Of a DNA stretch of 14,627 nucleotides, positions 14,349-14,627 are shown piece by piece. The notes beneath the pieces are model-generated. The model did no database searches. It saw only the letters and a list, made by a program, of their open reading frames with translations, and was not told the origin of the DNA. Origin of the DNA: Planctomycetaceae bacterium (lineage in GTDB: Bacteria; Planctomycetota; Planctomycetia; Pirellulales; Thermoguttaceae); the NCBI GenBank assembly GCA_031283515.1, contig JAITBS010000237.1, forward strand, positions 1 through 14,627. The letters are read 5' to 3'. Every line of letters starts with the position of its first letter. Within the stretch, counting starts at the first letter, position 1. A program made the translations under genes and the position numbers.

Positions 14349-14393
14349 TGAAGAGTGGGGAGTGAAGAGTTGATAGTTGATAGTGGATAGTGT
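14349..14393. repeat. Short GAGTG/GATAGT tandem repeat directly after queG
   Basis: Begins at the queG stop: AGAGTGGGGAGTGAAGAG is followed by three near-heptad units, TTGATAG-TTGATAG-TGGATAG. This low-complexity tract abuts the shortened QueG C-terminus, so a repeat-driven deletion of the gene end is possible. The next ~70 bp (to 14460) show no gene; a weak GCGGA...TCCGC stem (14399-14429) is present. Confidence 0.55.
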
Positions 14394-14464
14394 CGCAAGC
14401 GGATTATTACCAAAACGTTATTACTCCGCATGTAAACACTCTCCACGATCCATTCTCAAATAAA

Positions 14465-14627
14465 ACCAATCTCATTTTCACCTAATTTTTTTCTTAACAA
14501 AACAACCTCAGTAGCAAAAGAGATCATATAAACACCAACCTCATTACATTATTACATTATTAACAAATTAACAAGGAGAATAATGAGGTTGGTATATGTA
14601 TCGTTAATGTGCTACTGAGGTTGTTTT
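14465..14627. repeat. Nested direct and inverted repeats with candidate alternative hairpins (possible attenuator or element end)
   Basis: Three direct copies of A-C-(C/A)-AA-(T/C)-CTCA begin at 14465, 14502 and 14534. Two inverted copies follow. AAAACAACCTCAGTAGCA (14499-14516) is perfectly complementary to 14610-14627, and ACCAACCTCATTA (14534-14546) to 14581-14593. Because all share CAACCTCA/TGAGGTTG, the partners can swap. A strong AAGGAG (14574-14579) with ATG at 14583-14585 opens an 11-codon ORF (MRLVYVSLMCY) whose start lies within the inner stem and whose stop lies within the outer stem. The outer arm ends in TTGTTTT at the window edge and may extend beyond it. Confidence 0.6.

Overview
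The window looks like chromosomal DNA of an AT-rich Planctomycetota-type bacterium. The lineage guess rests on a hydrazine-synthase-alpha/PD40-like fragment at the left edge, an ECF sigma factor coupled to a membrane protein with a short Trp-rich cytoplasmic head, an orphan MoxR ATPase, many genes without a clear Shine-Dalgarno, and abundant short palindromic repeats. The placement is an inference and was not tested by any search.

Left half, minus strand (7340 to 472): a copper/silver efflux locus read right to left. A near-consensus promoter (TTGACA-16-TACAAT) and a short leader hairpin precede a secreted Cys-rich protein, then CusB (membrane fusion protein with an N-terminal heavy-metal-binding domain and a C-terminal DUF3347-like domain), a small secreted EF-hand protein carrying a second copy of that C-terminal domain, and CusA (HME-RND pump with a conserved Met triad). 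A 289-bp inverted-repeat element (4499-4787) sits inside the operon. No outer-membrane channel gene is present. cusA converges on, and overlaps by 7 bp, the truncated plus-strand fragment at 2-478.

Middle (7400-10960): a lone MoxR AAA+ ATPase on plus, then a minus-strand group: a small HExxH putative metallopeptidase, a small membrane-protein gene translationally coupled to it (TAATG) but broken by a one-base frameshift and by a ~150-bp repeat element, and a COG1579-type coiled-coil zinc-ribbon protein. Three related copies of an AGTCC(A/G)CAGATT repeat lie here (8594-8741, 9759-9908, 10755-10850). Removing the middle copy plus one copy of its flanking 7-bp direct repeat restores the interrupted reading frame, which is good internal evidence that this repeat family is mobile.

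Right half, plus strand (10963-14348): a tightly overlapping four-gene operon with a secreted protein of unknown function, an ECF sigma factor, a single-pass membrane protein (candidate anti-sigma factor) carrying two in-frame minisatellites, and a C-terminally shortened epoxyqueuosine reductase QueG. Overlaps of 1, 4 and 14 bp suggest coupled translation. Downstream are a short GATAGT-type tandem repeat and a nested set of direct and inverted repeats running to the window end, which can form mutually exclusive hairpins around a well-placed ribosome-binding site and an 11-codon ORF.
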